Positions 39,317 to 48,955 of a stretch of 64,000 nucleotides of DNA are shown here, piece by piece. The DNA lies in contig NZ_KZ084336.1 in assembly GCF_002093975.1 (NCBI RefSeq), positions 24,552-88,551 of the forward strand, read 5' to 3'. The stretch's first letter is position 1. Each line of letters starts with the position of its first letter. Source of the stretch: Thermoactinospora rubra. Lineage in GTDB: Bacteria; Actinomycetota; Actinomycetes; Streptosporangiales; Streptosporangiaceae. The translations under genes were made by a program, and so were the position numbers. The notes beneath the pieces are model-generated. The model made no database searches. It saw nothing but the letters and a program-made list of their open reading frames with translations, and was not told the origin of the DNA.

Positions 39317-41203
39317 TCAGCCGAAGATCTGCTGGTAGAAGGCCAGCTCGGCGGCGAGGGCGGCCGAGCGGGTCTCGGCGCGGCGGAAGCCGTGCGACTC
39401 GCCCTCGAAGGTCAGGTACGTGCACGGCACCCCACGCTCGGCCAGCGCGTCCGCGAAGGCGCTGGACTGCTCCGGAGGCACCACCGGATCGTCGAGCCCC
39501 TGGAGCAGCAGCATCGGGCACCGGACCCCGTCGACCAGGGCGAGCGGTTCCCTCGTCGCGTAGAGCGCCGGGTCGTCCGGTCCCACCAGCCACTCGACGT
39601 ACCGCGACTCGAAGTCGTGCGTGTGCTCGTTCAACGGCCCCAGGGCGCTGACCCCGTAGTAGGACACCCCTCCGGCGAAGACGTCGGACCGGCAGCACGC
39701 CGCCATGACGGTCCAGCCGCCCGCGCTGCCCCCGCGGATCGCGATGCGCCGCGGATCCGCCCGCCCGGAGGAGACGAGCCATTCGGCCGCCGCGACGGCG
39801 TCCTCGACGTCGACCACGCCCCACTGGCCGCGCAGCCGTTCCCGGTAGGCTCTGCCGTACCCGGTGGACCCGCTGAAGTTCACGTCGATCACGCCGATGC
39901 CGCGCGAGGTGAAGAACGCCTTCTCCAGGTCCAGGGCGGTCACCGCGTGCCCGGTGGGCCCGCCGTGGACGGAGACGACGTACGGCGGTGCTTCCCCGGC
40001 TTCCCCGGCTTCCCCGGCCCCCTCAGGCTGCTCCTCGGGCGACATGTCGGGATTCGTCGGCGGGTAGACGATGGCGTGCACCCGCCGCCCGAACCGCCCG
40101 GTGAACTCCACCTTCTCCGGCTTGGGCAGATACGCCACGTCGGGCAGCTCCTCGACGGCCCGCCGCAGCCCCTCCACCCGCCCGGTGGCCAGGTCCACGC
40201 GCACGATCGAGGTGGGCACCGCCGGGCCGTACCCCACCCCGACCAGCGTCCCGCCGTCGGCGGCCAGCGCCGGGAGCCACCCCGAGTAGGGCACCTCCAG
40301 GTCGGTCAGCGTCCCGGAGTCGGGGTCGAGTAGCCCGAGCCGCATGTCGCCCTGCCCGTGCAGGACGGCGAGGCGCCCGTCGCCGAGGATCGCGTACGGC
40401 TGGCCGCCCAGGTTCCACAGCGGCCAGGCGAACTCCTCCTCGGCCGGGAACAGCGCCTGGGAGGAGGTGCCGTAGATGCCGATCCGGTAGAGGTTCCACC
40501 AGCCCGACCAGTCCGAGATCAGGCAAAGGTGCGAGTCGTCGAGGAACTGGGGGGCGAGCACCGACTCGCTGGTCCCGCCCTTGACGGTCCACGAGCTGCC
40601 GTCCGCCAGCCGGGTCAGCCGCAGCTCGGTGCCGTTCCACGGCATGCGCGGATGGTTCCAGCAGATGTAGGCCAGCAGCTCCCCGTCGGGGGACAGGGTG
40701 GGCGAGGCGTAGAAGTCGTTCCCGGTGACGCGCTCGACCGGCTCGCCGGAGTCGAGCGGGATCGACACGATCGCCCGGACCACCTTGCCGTCGTCGTCAT
40801 GCCGTTCCTGCACGGCCCAGATCTGGCCGTCACGCACCGACATGTCGGCGTACCGGCAGCCGTCGTCCGGCGTCAGCGCCCGCGGCCCGTCGTCCTCGAC
40901 GACGTACAGCCGCTGGTCCTCGAGGTTGGCGAAGACCACGCGGCCGTCGTCGGTCACCGTGTAGGGCCGCCCGCCGTACTCGTGCACGCGCGTCCGGGCG
41001 TTCCACGGCGCGGGCAGCAGCTCCGTGCGGACGCCGTCGGCGGCCCGGCGCATGATCGTCGTCCGCCCGCCCTCCTCGGGCCGGTCCTCGGCCCACCACA
41101 CCTGCTCACCGCGTACGGCGGGCCAGCCGAGGCCCCGGCCGGAGCGGGCGACGTCGGAGGTGGCGATGGGTGAGGGCCATGGGATGTACGGCACGGCGGG
41201 CAT
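39317..41203 (-). CDS. S9-family prolyl oligopeptidase/acylaminoacyl peptidase
   Basis: 628 residues, no signal peptide. Residues ~1-370 form the beta-propeller gate, and the C-terminal alpha/beta-hydrolase domain has the nucleophile motif RGGSAGGW, an Asp in GLDDPVVPPEQ and the His in EGESHGFRRAE. An acidic EAGEAGEAPP stretch precedes the catalytic domain. It cleaves short or N-acylated peptides. It converges with rny with 40 bases between stops. Confidence 0.9.
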   Translation of the reverse strand: MPAVPYIPWPSPIATSDVARSGRGLGWPAVRGEQVWWAEDRPEEGGRTTIMRRAADGVRTELLPAPWNARTRVHEYGGRPYTVTDDGRVVFANLEDQRLYVVEDDGPRALTPDDGCRYADMSVRDGQIWAVQERHDDDGKVVRAIVSIPLDSGEPVERVTGNDFYASPTLSPDGELLAYICWNHPRMPWNGTELRLTRLADGSSWTVKGGTSESVLAPQFLDDSHLCLISDWSGWWNLYRIGIYGTSSQALFPAEEEFAWPLWNLGGQPYAILGDGRLAVLHGQGDMRLGLLDPDSGTLTDLEVPYSGWLPALAADGGTLVGVGYGPAVPTSIVRVDLATGRVEGLRRAVEELPDVAYLPKPEKVEFTGRFGRRVHAIVYPPTNPDMSPEEQPEGAGEAGEAGEAPPYVVSVHGGPTGHAVTALDLEKAFFTSRGIGVIDVNFSGSTGYGRAYRERLRGQWGVVDVEDAVAAAEWLVSSGRADPRRIAIRGGSAGGWTVMAACCRSDVFAGGVSYYGVSALGPLNEHTHDFESRYVEWLVGPDDPALYATREPLALVDGVRCPMLLLQGLDDPVVPPEQSSAFADALAERGVPCTYLTFEGESHGFRRAETRSAALAAELAFYQQIFG

Positions 41204-41269
41204 AGCGGAATCCTGCCCGAAAAACCTCGGCCCTCGCCTCCCGTTTGCGGGCGTTCGAGAACGGCTCTT

Positions 41270-41314
41270 CGAGGCTTCGAGAAGCGCGCTTTCCGCGCGC
41301 TGCTCGAAGCCTCG
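41270..41314 (-). terminator. Terminator hairpin after the glutamate transporter operon
   Basis: CGAGGCTTCGA (41270-41280) and TCGAAGCCTCG (41304-41314) are perfect 11-base arms. The loop itself contains a smaller GCGCGC...GCGCGC stem. It lies just after the gluD stop on the transcribed minus strand. Confidence 0.75.
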
Positions 41315-41324
41315 CGCGCTCCTG

Positions 41325-42233
41325 TTACTCCATTCCCTCCAGAGCTGTCCTGCCCGGCGTGGCCGGGCCCATGGGCACCGCGGCGGGGCCGGGCGGGGCC
41401 ACGGGCGGCGCCGCCGTCTTGCGGCTGCGGCGGCTGCGCTTCTCCAGCCAGGTCGCGAAGGCGCTGAGCGCCATGTTGAGCGCCACGTAGATGACGCCGA
41501 TGACGATCGCGGCGGGGATCAGCGAGCCGAAGAACGCCGCCGGCAGGATCTTGAACCCGGTGTTGAGCAGGTCCACGTAGGCGATGATGTAGCCCAGCGC
41601 CGTGTCCTTCAGCAGCACCACCAGCTGGCTGACGATCGCGGGCATCATCGCCGTGACGGCCTGCGGAAGCAGGACCAGGCGCATGACCTGGTTCTTGCGC
41701 ATGCCGACCGCGTAGGCCGCCTCCGACTGCCCCTTGGGCACAGACAGCACGCCGGCCCTGACCACCTCGGCGAGCACCGACCCGTTGTACAGCGTCAGGC
41801 CCAGGACCACCGCGATGAAGGCGTAGTCGCCGCCGCCCATCACGGTCGGGAGCAGGTAGAAGATGAAGAAGATCAGCAGCAGCAGGGGGATGGCGCGGAA
41901 GACCTCGACCACCAGCCCGGCGGGGACGCGGATCCAGGCGTGGTCCGACAGCCGGGCCAGGCCGAAGACCGCGCCGAACACCAGGGCCAGCACGGCGGCC
42001 ACGGCCGCCGCCCGCAGGGTGCCGATCAAGCCGGGGATGATGTAGACGTCCCAGGTCTCCCACCGGATGAACGGCTCCCAGATCCGGCCTTCCCACTGCC
42101 CCTTGGCGTCGAAGCCGCGGTAGATCCCGTACAGCACCGCGCCCACGGCGATGATGCTGACGACCGTGAGCAGGCCGTTGCGCACCCGCGCACGCGGGCC
42201 GGGCGCGTCGAACAGGACGGAGGTGGTGCTCAT
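41325..42233 (-). CDS. gluD: Glutamate-type amino-acid ABC permease
   Basis: 302 residues from ATG 42233, overlapping the stop of gluC (ATGA). It has five or six membrane helices and the HisMQ-type EAA loop (SEAAYAVGMRKNQVMRLVLLPQA). The C-terminal ~35 residues are Pro/Ala-rich and variable. Last gene of the gluABCD-like operon; with GluC it forms the channel of a glutamate/polar amino-acid importer. Confidence 0.88.
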   Translation of the reverse strand: MSTTSVLFDAPGPRARVRNGLLTVVSIIAVGAVLYGIYRGFDAKGQWEGRIWEPFIRWETWDVYIIPGLIGTLRAAAVAAVLALVFGAVFGLARLSDHAWIRVPAGLVVEVFRAIPLLLLIFFIFYLLPTVMGGGDYAFIAVVLGLTLYNGSVLAEVVRAGVLSVPKGQSEAAYAVGMRKNQVMRLVLLPQAVTAMMPAIVSQLVVLLKDTALGYIIAYVDLLNTGFKILPAAFFGSLIPAAIVIGVIYVALNMALSAFATWLEKRSRRSRKTAAPPVAPPGPAAVPMGPATPGRTALEGME

Positions 42234-42898
42234 CGGACCACCGCCAGCCGCCGGGCCAGCCAGCCGGTGAAGTAGCCGACGGGCAGGGTCACCGCCATGA
42301 ACGCCAGGACGATCCCGAGGAAGATCGGGATCGAGGCGCCCGTGGTGTCGAAGACCTCCTTCATGTTGGCCGCCGCGTCGGCCAGGTAGCCGCCGGCGGT
42401 GGCCACCGTGGTGTTCTTGATCATCGCGATCATGACGCTGCCCAGGGGCGCGATGACCGAGCGGAACGCCTGCGGCAGGATGATCAGCGTCAGCGATTGC
42501 ATGAAGGTCAGGCCGATCGAGCGGGCCGCCTCCGCCTGCCCCAGCGGCACCGTGTTGATGCCCGAGCGCAGCGCCTCGCAGACGAAGGCCGAGGTGTAGG
42601 CGGCCAGGCCCAGACCCACGACCCAGAAGGAGTTGACCCGCGGCACGGTGGAGAAGGTCAACCCGAGCGTGTCGCTGAGGCCGAGCGCCGAGAAGGCCAG
42701 CACGAGCGTCAGCGGCGTGTTGCGCACGACGTTGACGTAGATCGTGCCCGCCGCGCGCAGCACCGGCGTGGGGGAGACCCGCATCGAGACGAGGACCGTC
42801 CCGAAGATCAGGGAGATGACCCCGGCGACCAGAGCGAGCTTGATGTTCTCCAGGAAGCCCTCGGCGAGGAAGGGGCCGTATTGAATGAGTTCGTCCAT
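42230..42898 (-). CDS. gluC: Glutamate-type amino-acid ABC permease
   Basis: 222 residues with five helices and the EAA loop (AEAARSIGLTFMQSLTLIILPQA). The MDELIQYGPFLAEGF start fits actinobacterial GluC. A 60-base gap separates it from the binding-protein gene, and it overlaps gluD by four bases. Confidence 0.88.
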   Translation of the reverse strand: MDELIQYGPFLAEGFLENIKLALVAGVISLIFGTVLVSMRVSPTPVLRAAGTIYVNVVRNTPLTLVLAFSALGLSDTLGLTFSTVPRVNSFWVVGLGLAAYTSAFVCEALRSGINTVPLGQAEAARSIGLTFMQSLTLIILPQAFRSVIAPLGSVMIAMIKNTTVATAGGYLADAAANMKEVFDTTGASIPIFLGIVLAFMAVTLPVGYFTGWLARRLAVVR

Positions 42899-42958
42899 CG
42901 TGCTCCACTGCAGGGGACGGCGGCGGCCGGACGGCCCGGCCGCCGCGTCACATGCCGG

Positions 42959-43828
42959 CTACGCGCAGCCCTCGGCGGGAGGCGCGGACTCGGTCAGCTT
43001 CAGGCCCTGGATGCCGCCGAACCACTTCTCCTGAAGCTGCTTCATGGTGCCGTTGTCCCACAGCTTCTTGATCGCGGCGTTGACGGCCTCGCAGGTCTTG
43101 GTGTCGCCCTTCTTCAGGCCGACGCCGTACTTCTCGTCGGTGAACGGCTGGCCCAGGACCTTGAACTGGCCGCCCGACGCCGCGGCCTGCTTGGCGAAGC
43201 CCGCCAGAATCAGGTCGTCGGTGGTGACGGCGTCCAGGTTGTTGCCCTGGAGCTTCTGCACGCACTCGGAGTAGTTCGCGGCGTCGACCAGCTGGGCGTC
43301 CAGGTCGAGCTGGCCGTCCGGCGGCGGGTCGGTGATGCGCTTGTAGGAGTTGGATCCGGCGGCCTTGCAGATCCGCTTGCCCTTGAGGTCCTGCGGCGTG
43401 CTGATGCTCGTGTCGTTCCCGCGGACCATCACGTCCTGGTGGGCGACGACGTACGGCCCGCCGAAGGTGACCTTCTGCTTGCGCGCCTCGGTGATGGAGT
43501 AGGTGGCGAAGATGATGTCCACGGTGCCGTTCTGGAGGAAGGGCTCACGGTTGGAGGAGGCCGACTCCTTCCACGTGATCTGGACGTCCTTCCCGCCGTT
43601 CATCTCCTTGAGGACGGCCTTGGCGACGTCCACGTCGAAGCCCTCGGGCTCGGCGCCCTTCTTCAGGCCCAGGCTGGGCTGGTCCCACTTGGTCCCGACC
43701 ACGACGGTGCCGCCGTCCTGCACCTTCTCCAGCACGGTCGCATACGTTTTGTCTCCGCCGCAGGCCGCCAGGCCCGCTACCAGCAGGCCCGCGGCGCCGA
43801 CGGCGGCGCTGAGTCGACGGAAGCGCAT
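42959..43828 (-). CDS. gluB: Glutamate-type substrate-binding lipoprotein
   Basis: 289 residues from ATG 43828. The lipoprotein signal ends with LAAC (Cys23). The mature protein is a family-3 solute-binding protein (VVVGTKWDQPSLGLKKG, GFDVDVAKAVLKEM, FATYSITEARKQKVTF). The order ATPase-binding protein-permease-permease and the homology pattern point to glutamate uptake; other acidic or polar amino acids are possible. Confidence 0.9.
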   Translation of the reverse strand: MRFRRLSAAVGAAGLLVAGLAACGGDKTYATVLEKVQDGGTVVVGTKWDQPSLGLKKGAEPEGFDVDVAKAVLKEMNGGKDVQITWKESASSNREPFLQNGTVDIIFATYSITEARKQKVTFGGPYVVAHQDVMVRGNDTSISTPQDLKGKRICKAAGSNSYKRITDPPPDGQLDLDAQLVDAANYSECVQKLQGNNLDAVTTDDLILAGFAKQAAASGGQFKVLGQPFTDEKYGVGLKKGDTKTCEAVNAAIKKLWDNGTMKQLQEKWFGGIQGLKLTESAPPAEGCA

Positions 43829-43848
43829 TAGGGGATACCTCGGCTTTC

Positions 43849-44604
43849 TCAATGCGTAAGGATCTTCGACAGGAAGTCTTTGGCCCGGTCGGTCTTGGGG
43901 TTGGTGAAGAACTCGTCGGGCGTCGTCTCCTCCACGATCTGACCGTCGGCCATGAACACCACCCGGTTGGCGGCCCGGCGTGCGAACCCCATCTCGTGGG
44001 TCACGACGACCATGGTCATGCCGTCGCGCGCCAGCCCGATCATGACATCGAGCACCTCCTGGACCATCTCCGGGTCCAGAGCCGAGGTCGGCTCGTCGAA
44101 CAGGACCATCTTCGGGTCCATGGCGAGCGCCCGCGCGATCGCCGCGCGCTGCTGCTGGCCGCCGGACAGCTGGGCGGGGTACTTGTCCGCCTGGTTGGCG
44201 ATGCCCACCCGCTCCAGCAGCTCCATGGCCCGCTTGTCGGCCTGCTCCTTGGGGGTCTTGCGCACCTTGGTCGGCCCGAGCGTCACGTTCTCCCGGATCG
44301 TCTTGTGCGCGAAGAGGTTGAACTGCTGGAAGACCATGCCGACCTCGGAGCGCAGCGCGGCCAGCGCCCTGCCCTCGGCCGGCAGTTCCCGCCCGTCGAA
44401 GATGATCTTCCCGCTGTCGATGGTCTCCAGCCGGTTCATCGTCCGGCACAGCGTCGACTTGCCGCCGCCGGACGGACCGATCACCACGAGCACCTCGCCA
44501 CGGGAGACGGTCAGGTTGATGTCCTTCAGAACATGGAGCGTCCCGAAGTATTTGTTGACGTTCTCCAACTCGATCAGCGGAGCGCCGTCACCGTTGTCCG
44601 TCAT
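43849..44604 (-). CDS. gluA: Amino-acid ABC transporter ATPase
   Basis: 251 residues. Walker [10 protein letters not shown], signature LSGGQQQR, Walker [13 protein letters not shown] and switch His in THEMG are all intact; close to GlnQ/GluA. First gene of the operon. A TACGTT box eight bases before the ATG suggests a leaderless mRNA. Divergent from miaB with 214 bases between starts. Confidence 0.93.
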   Translation of the reverse strand: MTDNGDGAPLIELENVNKYFGTLHVLKDINLTVSRGEVLVVIGPSGGGKSTLCRTMNRLETIDSGKIIFDGRELPAEGRALAALRSEVGMVFQQFNLFAHKTIRENVTLGPTKVRKTPKEQADKRAMELLERVGIANQADKYPAQLSGGQQQRAAIARALAMDPKMVLFDEPTSALDPEMVQEVLDVMIGLARDGMTMVVVTHEMGFARRAANRVVFMADGQIVEETTPDEFFTNPKTDRAKDFLSKILTH

Positions 44605-44818
44605 GGGTCACAACGTAGAGGCAGTAAAGACGCTGGTCACTAACCGACTGGTACCGATCCGATCACGGCAGGTCAAACGACCGTCAAGCGTGCCGCTGCG
44701 GACGGCGATCTGGATGCTCGCACCAAAGCGTCATACCTGCCGACCTCAAAGGCACATAGGTGCTCGTCCCAAAGGTCCGTACGGCAAGGCCCCGGGAACG
44801 CCTACCCTTGATAGTGCG

Positions 44819-46291
44819 ATGAGGACCTACGAGGTGCGCACCTACGGGTGCCAGATGAACGTGCACGACTCCGAGCGCCTGTCGGGCCTGCTGGAGGAGG
44901 CCGGTTACGTCCCCGTGCCCGAAGGCGAGACGGCCGACGTCGTGGTGTTCAACACCTGCGCCGTGCGCGAGAACGCCGACAACCGGCTCTACGGCAACCT
45001 CGGCCACCTGCGCCCGGCCAAGCAGAGGAACCCCGGCATGCAGATCGCCGTGGGCGGCTGCCTGGCGCAGAAGGACCAGGGCGAGATCGTACGGCGGGCG
45101 CCCTGGGTCGACGTGGTCTTCGGCACCCACAACATCGGCTCGCTGCCGGCGTTGCTGGAGCGCGCCCGCATCGCGGGCGAGGCGCAGGTGGAGCTGAAGG
45201 AGTCGCTGGAGGTCTTCCCCTCGACGCTGCCCACCAAGCGCGAGTCCGCCTACGCCGCCTGGGTGGCGATCTCGGTGGGTTGCAACAACACGTGCACGTT
45301 CTGCATCGTCCCGTCGCTGCGCGGCAAGGAGAAGGACCGCCGCCCCGGCGACATCCTGGCCGAGATCGAGGCGCTGGTCGCCCAGGGCGTGCTGGAGGTC
45401 ACGCTGCTGGGCCAGAACGTCAACACCTACGGCGTGGAGTTCGGCGACCGGCTGGCGTTCGGCAAGCTGCTGCGCGCCTGCGGCGGCGTGGAGGGCCTGG
45501 AGCGCGTCCGCTTCACCTCGCCGCACCCGGCGGCCTTCACCGACGACGTGATCGCCGCCATGGCCGAGACGCCCAACGTGATGCACCAGCTCCACATGCC
45601 GCTGCAGTCGGGCTCCGACCGGATCCTCAAGGCCATGCGCCGCTCCTACCGGGCCGAGCGCTACCTGGGCATCATCGAGCGGGTGCGCGCCGCCATGCCC
45701 GACGCGGCCATCTCCACCGACATCATCGTGGGCTTCCCCGGCGAGACCGAGGAGGACTTCCAGGCGACCTTGGACGTCGTACGGCACAGCCGCTTCGCCC
45801 AGGCCTTCACCTTCCAGTACTCCATCCGCCCCGGCACCCCGGCGGCCACCATGGACGGCCAGGTCCCCAAGGAGGTCGTCCAGGAGCGCTACGAGCGGCT
45901 GGTGGCGCTGCAGGAGGAGATCTCCTGGGAGGAGAACAAGAAGCAGGTGGGCCGCGTGCTGGAGGTCCTGGTCGCCGAGGGGGAGGGGCGCAAGGACGAG
46001 GCCACGCGCCGCATGTCGGGCCGCGCCCCCGACAACCGGCTGGTGCACTTCGCCGTGGGCGAGGGCGAGCGGCCCCGGCCCGGCGACATGGTCACGGTCG
46101 AGGTCACCTACGCCGCGCCGCACCACCTCGTGGCCGACGGCGCGATCAGGTCGCTGCGCCGTACCAGAGCGGGCGACGCCTGGGAGGCGCGCCAGGGCGG
46201 GTCGCCGGGGCCGAAGGGCGTCATGCTCGGCATGCCGTCGATCGGCCGCCCTGCTCCGTTGCCGGCCACCACCGGCTGCGCCGCACGATAG
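44819..46291 (+). CDS. miaB: tRNA-2-methylthio-N6-dimethylallyladenosine synthase MiaB
   Basis: 490 residues from ATG 44819. A TACCCT box (44803-44808) about ten bases upstream fits a leaderless transcript. The N-terminal auxiliary-cluster cysteines are Cys11, Cys47 and Cys81; the radical-SAM motif is Cys155, Cys159 and Cys162 (CNNTCTFC). A TRAM RNA-binding domain ends the protein. It adds the methylthio group to A37 of tRNAs already prenylated by MiaA, encoded 15 kb downstream. Confidence 0.95.
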   Translation: MRTYEVRTYGCQMNVHDSERLSGLLEEAGYVPVPEGETADVVVFNTCAVRENADNRLYGNLGHLRPAKQRNPGMQIAVGGCLAQKDQGEIVRRAPWVDVVFGTHNIGSLPALLERARIAGEAQVELKESLEVFPSTLPTKRESAYAAWVAISVGCNNTCTFCIVPSLRGKEKDRRPGDILAEIEALVAQGVLEVTLLGQNVNTYGVEFGDRLAFGKLLRACGGVEGLERVRFTSPHPAAFTDDVIAAMAETPNVMHQLHMPLQSGSDRILKAMRRSYRAERYLGIIERVRAAMPDAAISTDIIVGFPGETEEDFQATLDVVRHSRFAQAFTFQYSIRPGTPAATMDGQVPKEVVQERYERLVALQEEISWEENKKQVGRVLEVLVAEGEGRKDEATRRMSGRAPDNRLVHFAVGEGERPRPGDMVTVEVTYAAPHHLVADGAIRSLRRTRAGDAWEARQGGSPGPKGVMLGMPSIGRPAPLPATTGCAAR

Positions 46292-46374
46292 GGCCGGTTA
46301 AGGCGAGAGGGCCGGTCAAGCCCTTCGACATCCCCCTGCCCCGCCCGCCTGCCCCCGGTCCACCTCGGAACGTC

Positions 46375-47880
46375 CTAGGACCTGGGAAACATCTCCTCCA
46401 GGCTCACCAGCACCAGATCGCCTCGGTTGCGCATGGCCATGAGGTCCGGGTGGAATCCGGTGCGGCTAAAGAGAGCCAGATGGGCATTCTGGGCGCGCGG
46501 GCCGAGGAGGTCACGGATGTGTTCCAGGCGTGCCACGTCGCGCGGGTCGCGCGGACGGTTGGTGCACTTCGCCTCGCCCAAGAGCACGATGCGGGCGGAG
46601 CCGGTGCGCGGCATGTCGCCGAGGGCGAGGCTGACGACGTCGATCTCATGGCTGACGGAGTGTTCGCGGCAGGCGACGGAGGTGGTTCCGGTCCATCCGA
46701 TCTCCAGGCCTGTCCGATCGGCGAGCGAAGTTATCGTCCACTCCCGTGCCAGATGCTCGAAATGCGGGCCGAGGATCTGGGCGGTGAACGTCCGCTGGGC
46801 CTGGGCCCATGCCCGTGCGGCCTGGCCGCGGCGCTGGAAGAACTGCAGCCTGGGCAGCGTGATGGTGTGGTGGAAGCGCATGATCGGGTCAGCGATGGCG
46901 ATCACAGGCTTGCGGTGGTGGAGGAGATCCTCGTCGTAGAAGATGAATCCGGAGCGTTTGAGCACGTTGAGCGGATAGGACATCGTTCGTGCGTCGCGTT
47001 CCAGCCGGGAGGCGATTCTCGCCGGAGTCGACTCGCCGTTGGCGATCGCCGTGAGGATGGCGTAGTACATCGCCCGGTCGCGGACGCCCGGCTCCTGGCT
47101 GAAGAGGAGGTCAACCTCGTCGAACATGGCGTGGGCCGGGTTGAACACGGTGTGGATCAGCCACTCGTCCAGCTCGTGGACGGACCGTGGGCTCGGCAGC
47201 GCGGCCGTCAGCGCGCGGTAGCCCGGAACGCCGCCGATGATCGAGTGGAGCCTGAAGGCGGTTTCCGGGTCGTCGATCTTCCAGAATTCCGCGGTGGTGA
47301 CGTGGTCGAAGGCGTCGAGGCAGATGCTGAGCATTGCTCTGCCGTACAGGGCCTTGCTCTCGCTGAGCAGGTCCGACATGACGGACAGGGCGGAGCCGCA
47401 GAGGATGAGCCGGACGGGTGGTCGTCCGCCGCCGCGCATGGGCCCGTAGGCGTCATAAAGCCACTGCAGGACGCCGGGCAGTTCAGGAGAATGGGTCATC
47501 AGGAACGGCAGCTCGTCGATGACGATGAGCTGAGGGCTGCCTGACCGGCGCGCCTTGTCGCCGGCGATGGTGACGGCTGTCTCCAGGGCGCCTTCCCAAC
47601 TGGTGAAGCCGAGTCCGGTGGGCAGTCCCGCCCAGGCGGCCAGCTCGTCGGCGAACCGCTGCAGGGCCATCGGCCTGGCATGCTGTTCCAAGGCGAGGGT
47701 GTAGAGGCCGCCCGTAGCGTCGCAGAGTTGCTGAAGGATCTCCGACTTGCCCTGGCGGCGGCGGCCGTAGACGACGCCCAGCCGGAGGCTGTCGGGGCCG
47801 CCCGGCGCCATGAAGGTCGTCAGCTCCCCCCATTCGGCCGCGCGGTCGAACAGATCGGACGGCTTCGGGAGATAGGGCAT
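46375..47880 (-). CDS. Archaeal-ATPase-like protein with C-terminal PD-(D/E)xK nuclease-like (DUF234) domain
   Basis: 501 residues. The N-terminal P-loop is GRRRQGKSE (near 39-47) with a Walker B LIVIDELPFL. A winged-helix-like middle (TPARIASRLERDARTMSYPLN) follows. The C-terminal domain has Glu-Ile-Asp and GEAKC (D...ExK) spaced as in restriction-like nuclease folds and DUF234. Proteins of this build are common accessory genes in archaea and actinomycetes with no settled function; a role in defence or element maintenance is inference. Its 5' region has overlapping palindromes (47889-47909). Codon use is less G+C-biased than miaB, which fits transfer. Confidence 0.75.
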   Translation of the reverse strand: MPYLPKPSDLFDRAAEWGELTTFMAPGGPDSLRLGVVYGRRRQGKSEILQQLCDATGGLYTLALEQHARPMALQRFADELAAWAGLPTGLGFTSWEGALETAVTIAGDKARRSGSPQLIVIDELPFLMTHSPELPGVLQWLYDAYGPMRGGGRPPVRLILCGSALSVMSDLLSESKALYGRAMLSICLDAFDHVTTAEFWKIDDPETAFRLHSIIGGVPGYRALTAALPSPRSVHELDEWLIHTVFNPAHAMFDEVDLLFSQEPGVRDRAMYYAILTAIANGESTPARIASRLERDARTMSYPLNVLKRSGFIFYDEDLLHHRKPVIAIADPIMRFHHTITLPRLQFFQRRGQAARAWAQAQRTFTAQILGPHFEHLAREWTITSLADRTGLEIGWTGTTSVACREHSVSHEIDVVSLALGDMPRTGSARIVLLGEAKCTNRPRDPRDVARLEHIRDLLGPRAQNAHLALFSRTGFHPDLMAMRNRGDLVLVSLEEMFPRS

Positions 47881-47888
47881 ACGTACTC

Positions 47889-47909
47889 CATTACGTTGTA
47901 ATGTATTAC
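47889..47909. promoter_or_regulatory. Overlapping palindromes before the ATPase/nuclease-like gene
   Basis: CATTAC-GTT-GTAATG (47889-47903) and GTAAT-GT-ATTAC (47898-47909) are both perfect dyads and share half-sites, in the only A+T-rich patch of the area. They begin nine bases before the minus-strand start codon, so a bound protein would block transcription or initiation. Confidence 0.6.
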
Positions 47910-48018
47910 GTCTATCTTAGGGCGAGGAAGGGTCCGTCGAGCACTTGGGACGTGAGCGGCTCGCCTGGTTTAGGGGACCTACAATCGCTTGAGGCCCTGT
48001 CGAGGAGGCGCCGCCGGG

Positions 48019-48801
48019 ATGGATCTGAAGACGCTGAGGGAGGTCGCGGAGATCGGCGACCCCCTGGAGCGAGCCCGCGTCCTCAGCCGGCTCATGGCCG
48101 AGCAGCAGGGCCTGGCCACCGAGGCGGCCAGGATGCGCCGCCAGGCCATCGCCGAGGCCCGCGAGGCCGGGATGAGCCTGGAGGAGATCGCCCGGCGGCT
48201 CGGCGTCTCACCCGGGCGCGTCTCCCAGATGCGGGAGGGGCCGGCCGCGCCGGCGCCCCGGGTCCTGGTGCGGCGGGCCCTGCCCACCGAACCCGCCGTC
48301 CGGGGCTCCAAGTCACTGTTCCTGGCCGAGGCGGAGCGCCAGGGGCTCAGGGCCGGCCGCCGGATGCTCTACGTCGGGCCGGAGCCCGCCAGTGATCACG
48401 TGGCGGCCTGCCTGCGGGTGGACCCCGGGACCGAGGTCATCGCCCGGCGGAAGACGATGACCGCGAACGACGTGCCCGTGCGCATCGCGACCAGCTACTT
48501 GCGCGCCGACCTGTTCGGCGGCACCCGGCTGGCCGAACCGGGGTTCGTGCGCCCCTCGCTCCAATCGGCGCTGACCGCCCTGGGGTACGCCTTCGGCCAC
48601 GCGGAGGAGACCCTGACCGCCCGTCCGCCCACCGCCTTCGAGCGCGAGACGCTGGAGCTGGATCCGGGGGAGTGGGTGGTCCAGGTGCTGCGGGCGAGCT
48701 ACTCGACAGAGGGCACGCCGGTCCATGTGCTGGAGACGATCTGCGCCGCCACCAGGCATGTCTTCACCATCGGGCAGGTCTCCGGGCACGACGAGTTCTG
48801 A
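48019..48801 (+). CDS. Regulator joining a sigma/XRE-like HTH to a UTRA effector domain
   Basis: 260 residues from ATG 48019 with GAGGAGG ten bases upstream. The N-terminus has a helical leader and a short helix-turn-helix (MSLEEIARRLGVSPGRVSQM, about 52-71) unlike the winged helix of GntR proteins. From ~residue 95 on it is a UTRA ligand domain as in HutC/GntR regulators: VIARRKTMTANDVPVRIATSY, PTAFERETLEL, and VLRASYSTEGTPVHVLETI. The ligand is probably a small organic molecule. No obvious target besides nearby genes. Confidence 0.75.
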   Translation: MDLKTLREVAEIGDPLERARVLSRLMAEQQGLATEAARMRRQAIAEAREAGMSLEEIARRLGVSPGRVSQMREGPAAPAPRVLVRRALPTEPAVRGSKSLFLAEAERQGLRAGRRMLYVGPEPASDHVAACLRVDPGTEVIARRKTMTANDVPVRIATSYLRADLFGGTRLAEPGFVRPSLQSALTALGYAFGHAEETLTARPPTAFERETLELDPGEWVVQVLRASYSTEGTPVHVLETICAATRHVFTIGQVSGHDEF

Positions 48802-48955
48802 GCGACCACCCAGGTGGCCGCCTGGATGGCACTGCCCCATGCCGGGTTCGGGCGGATTGCCGACCGCCGGGCGAACCGGCGGCCGGTCGAGGACCTGCCG
48901 CCGGGGTCGAGCGCGCCTGCGAGTCGGCTGCCGTCGGCCGTACCGCCCGGCTGCG

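Noticed and set aside
48802..48955. Possible decayed gene after the HTH-UTRA regulator (TTQVAAWMALPHAGFGR-like frame)
   Set aside because: Fewer than 40 codons look protein-like and no family could be recognised, so no pseudogene was called.
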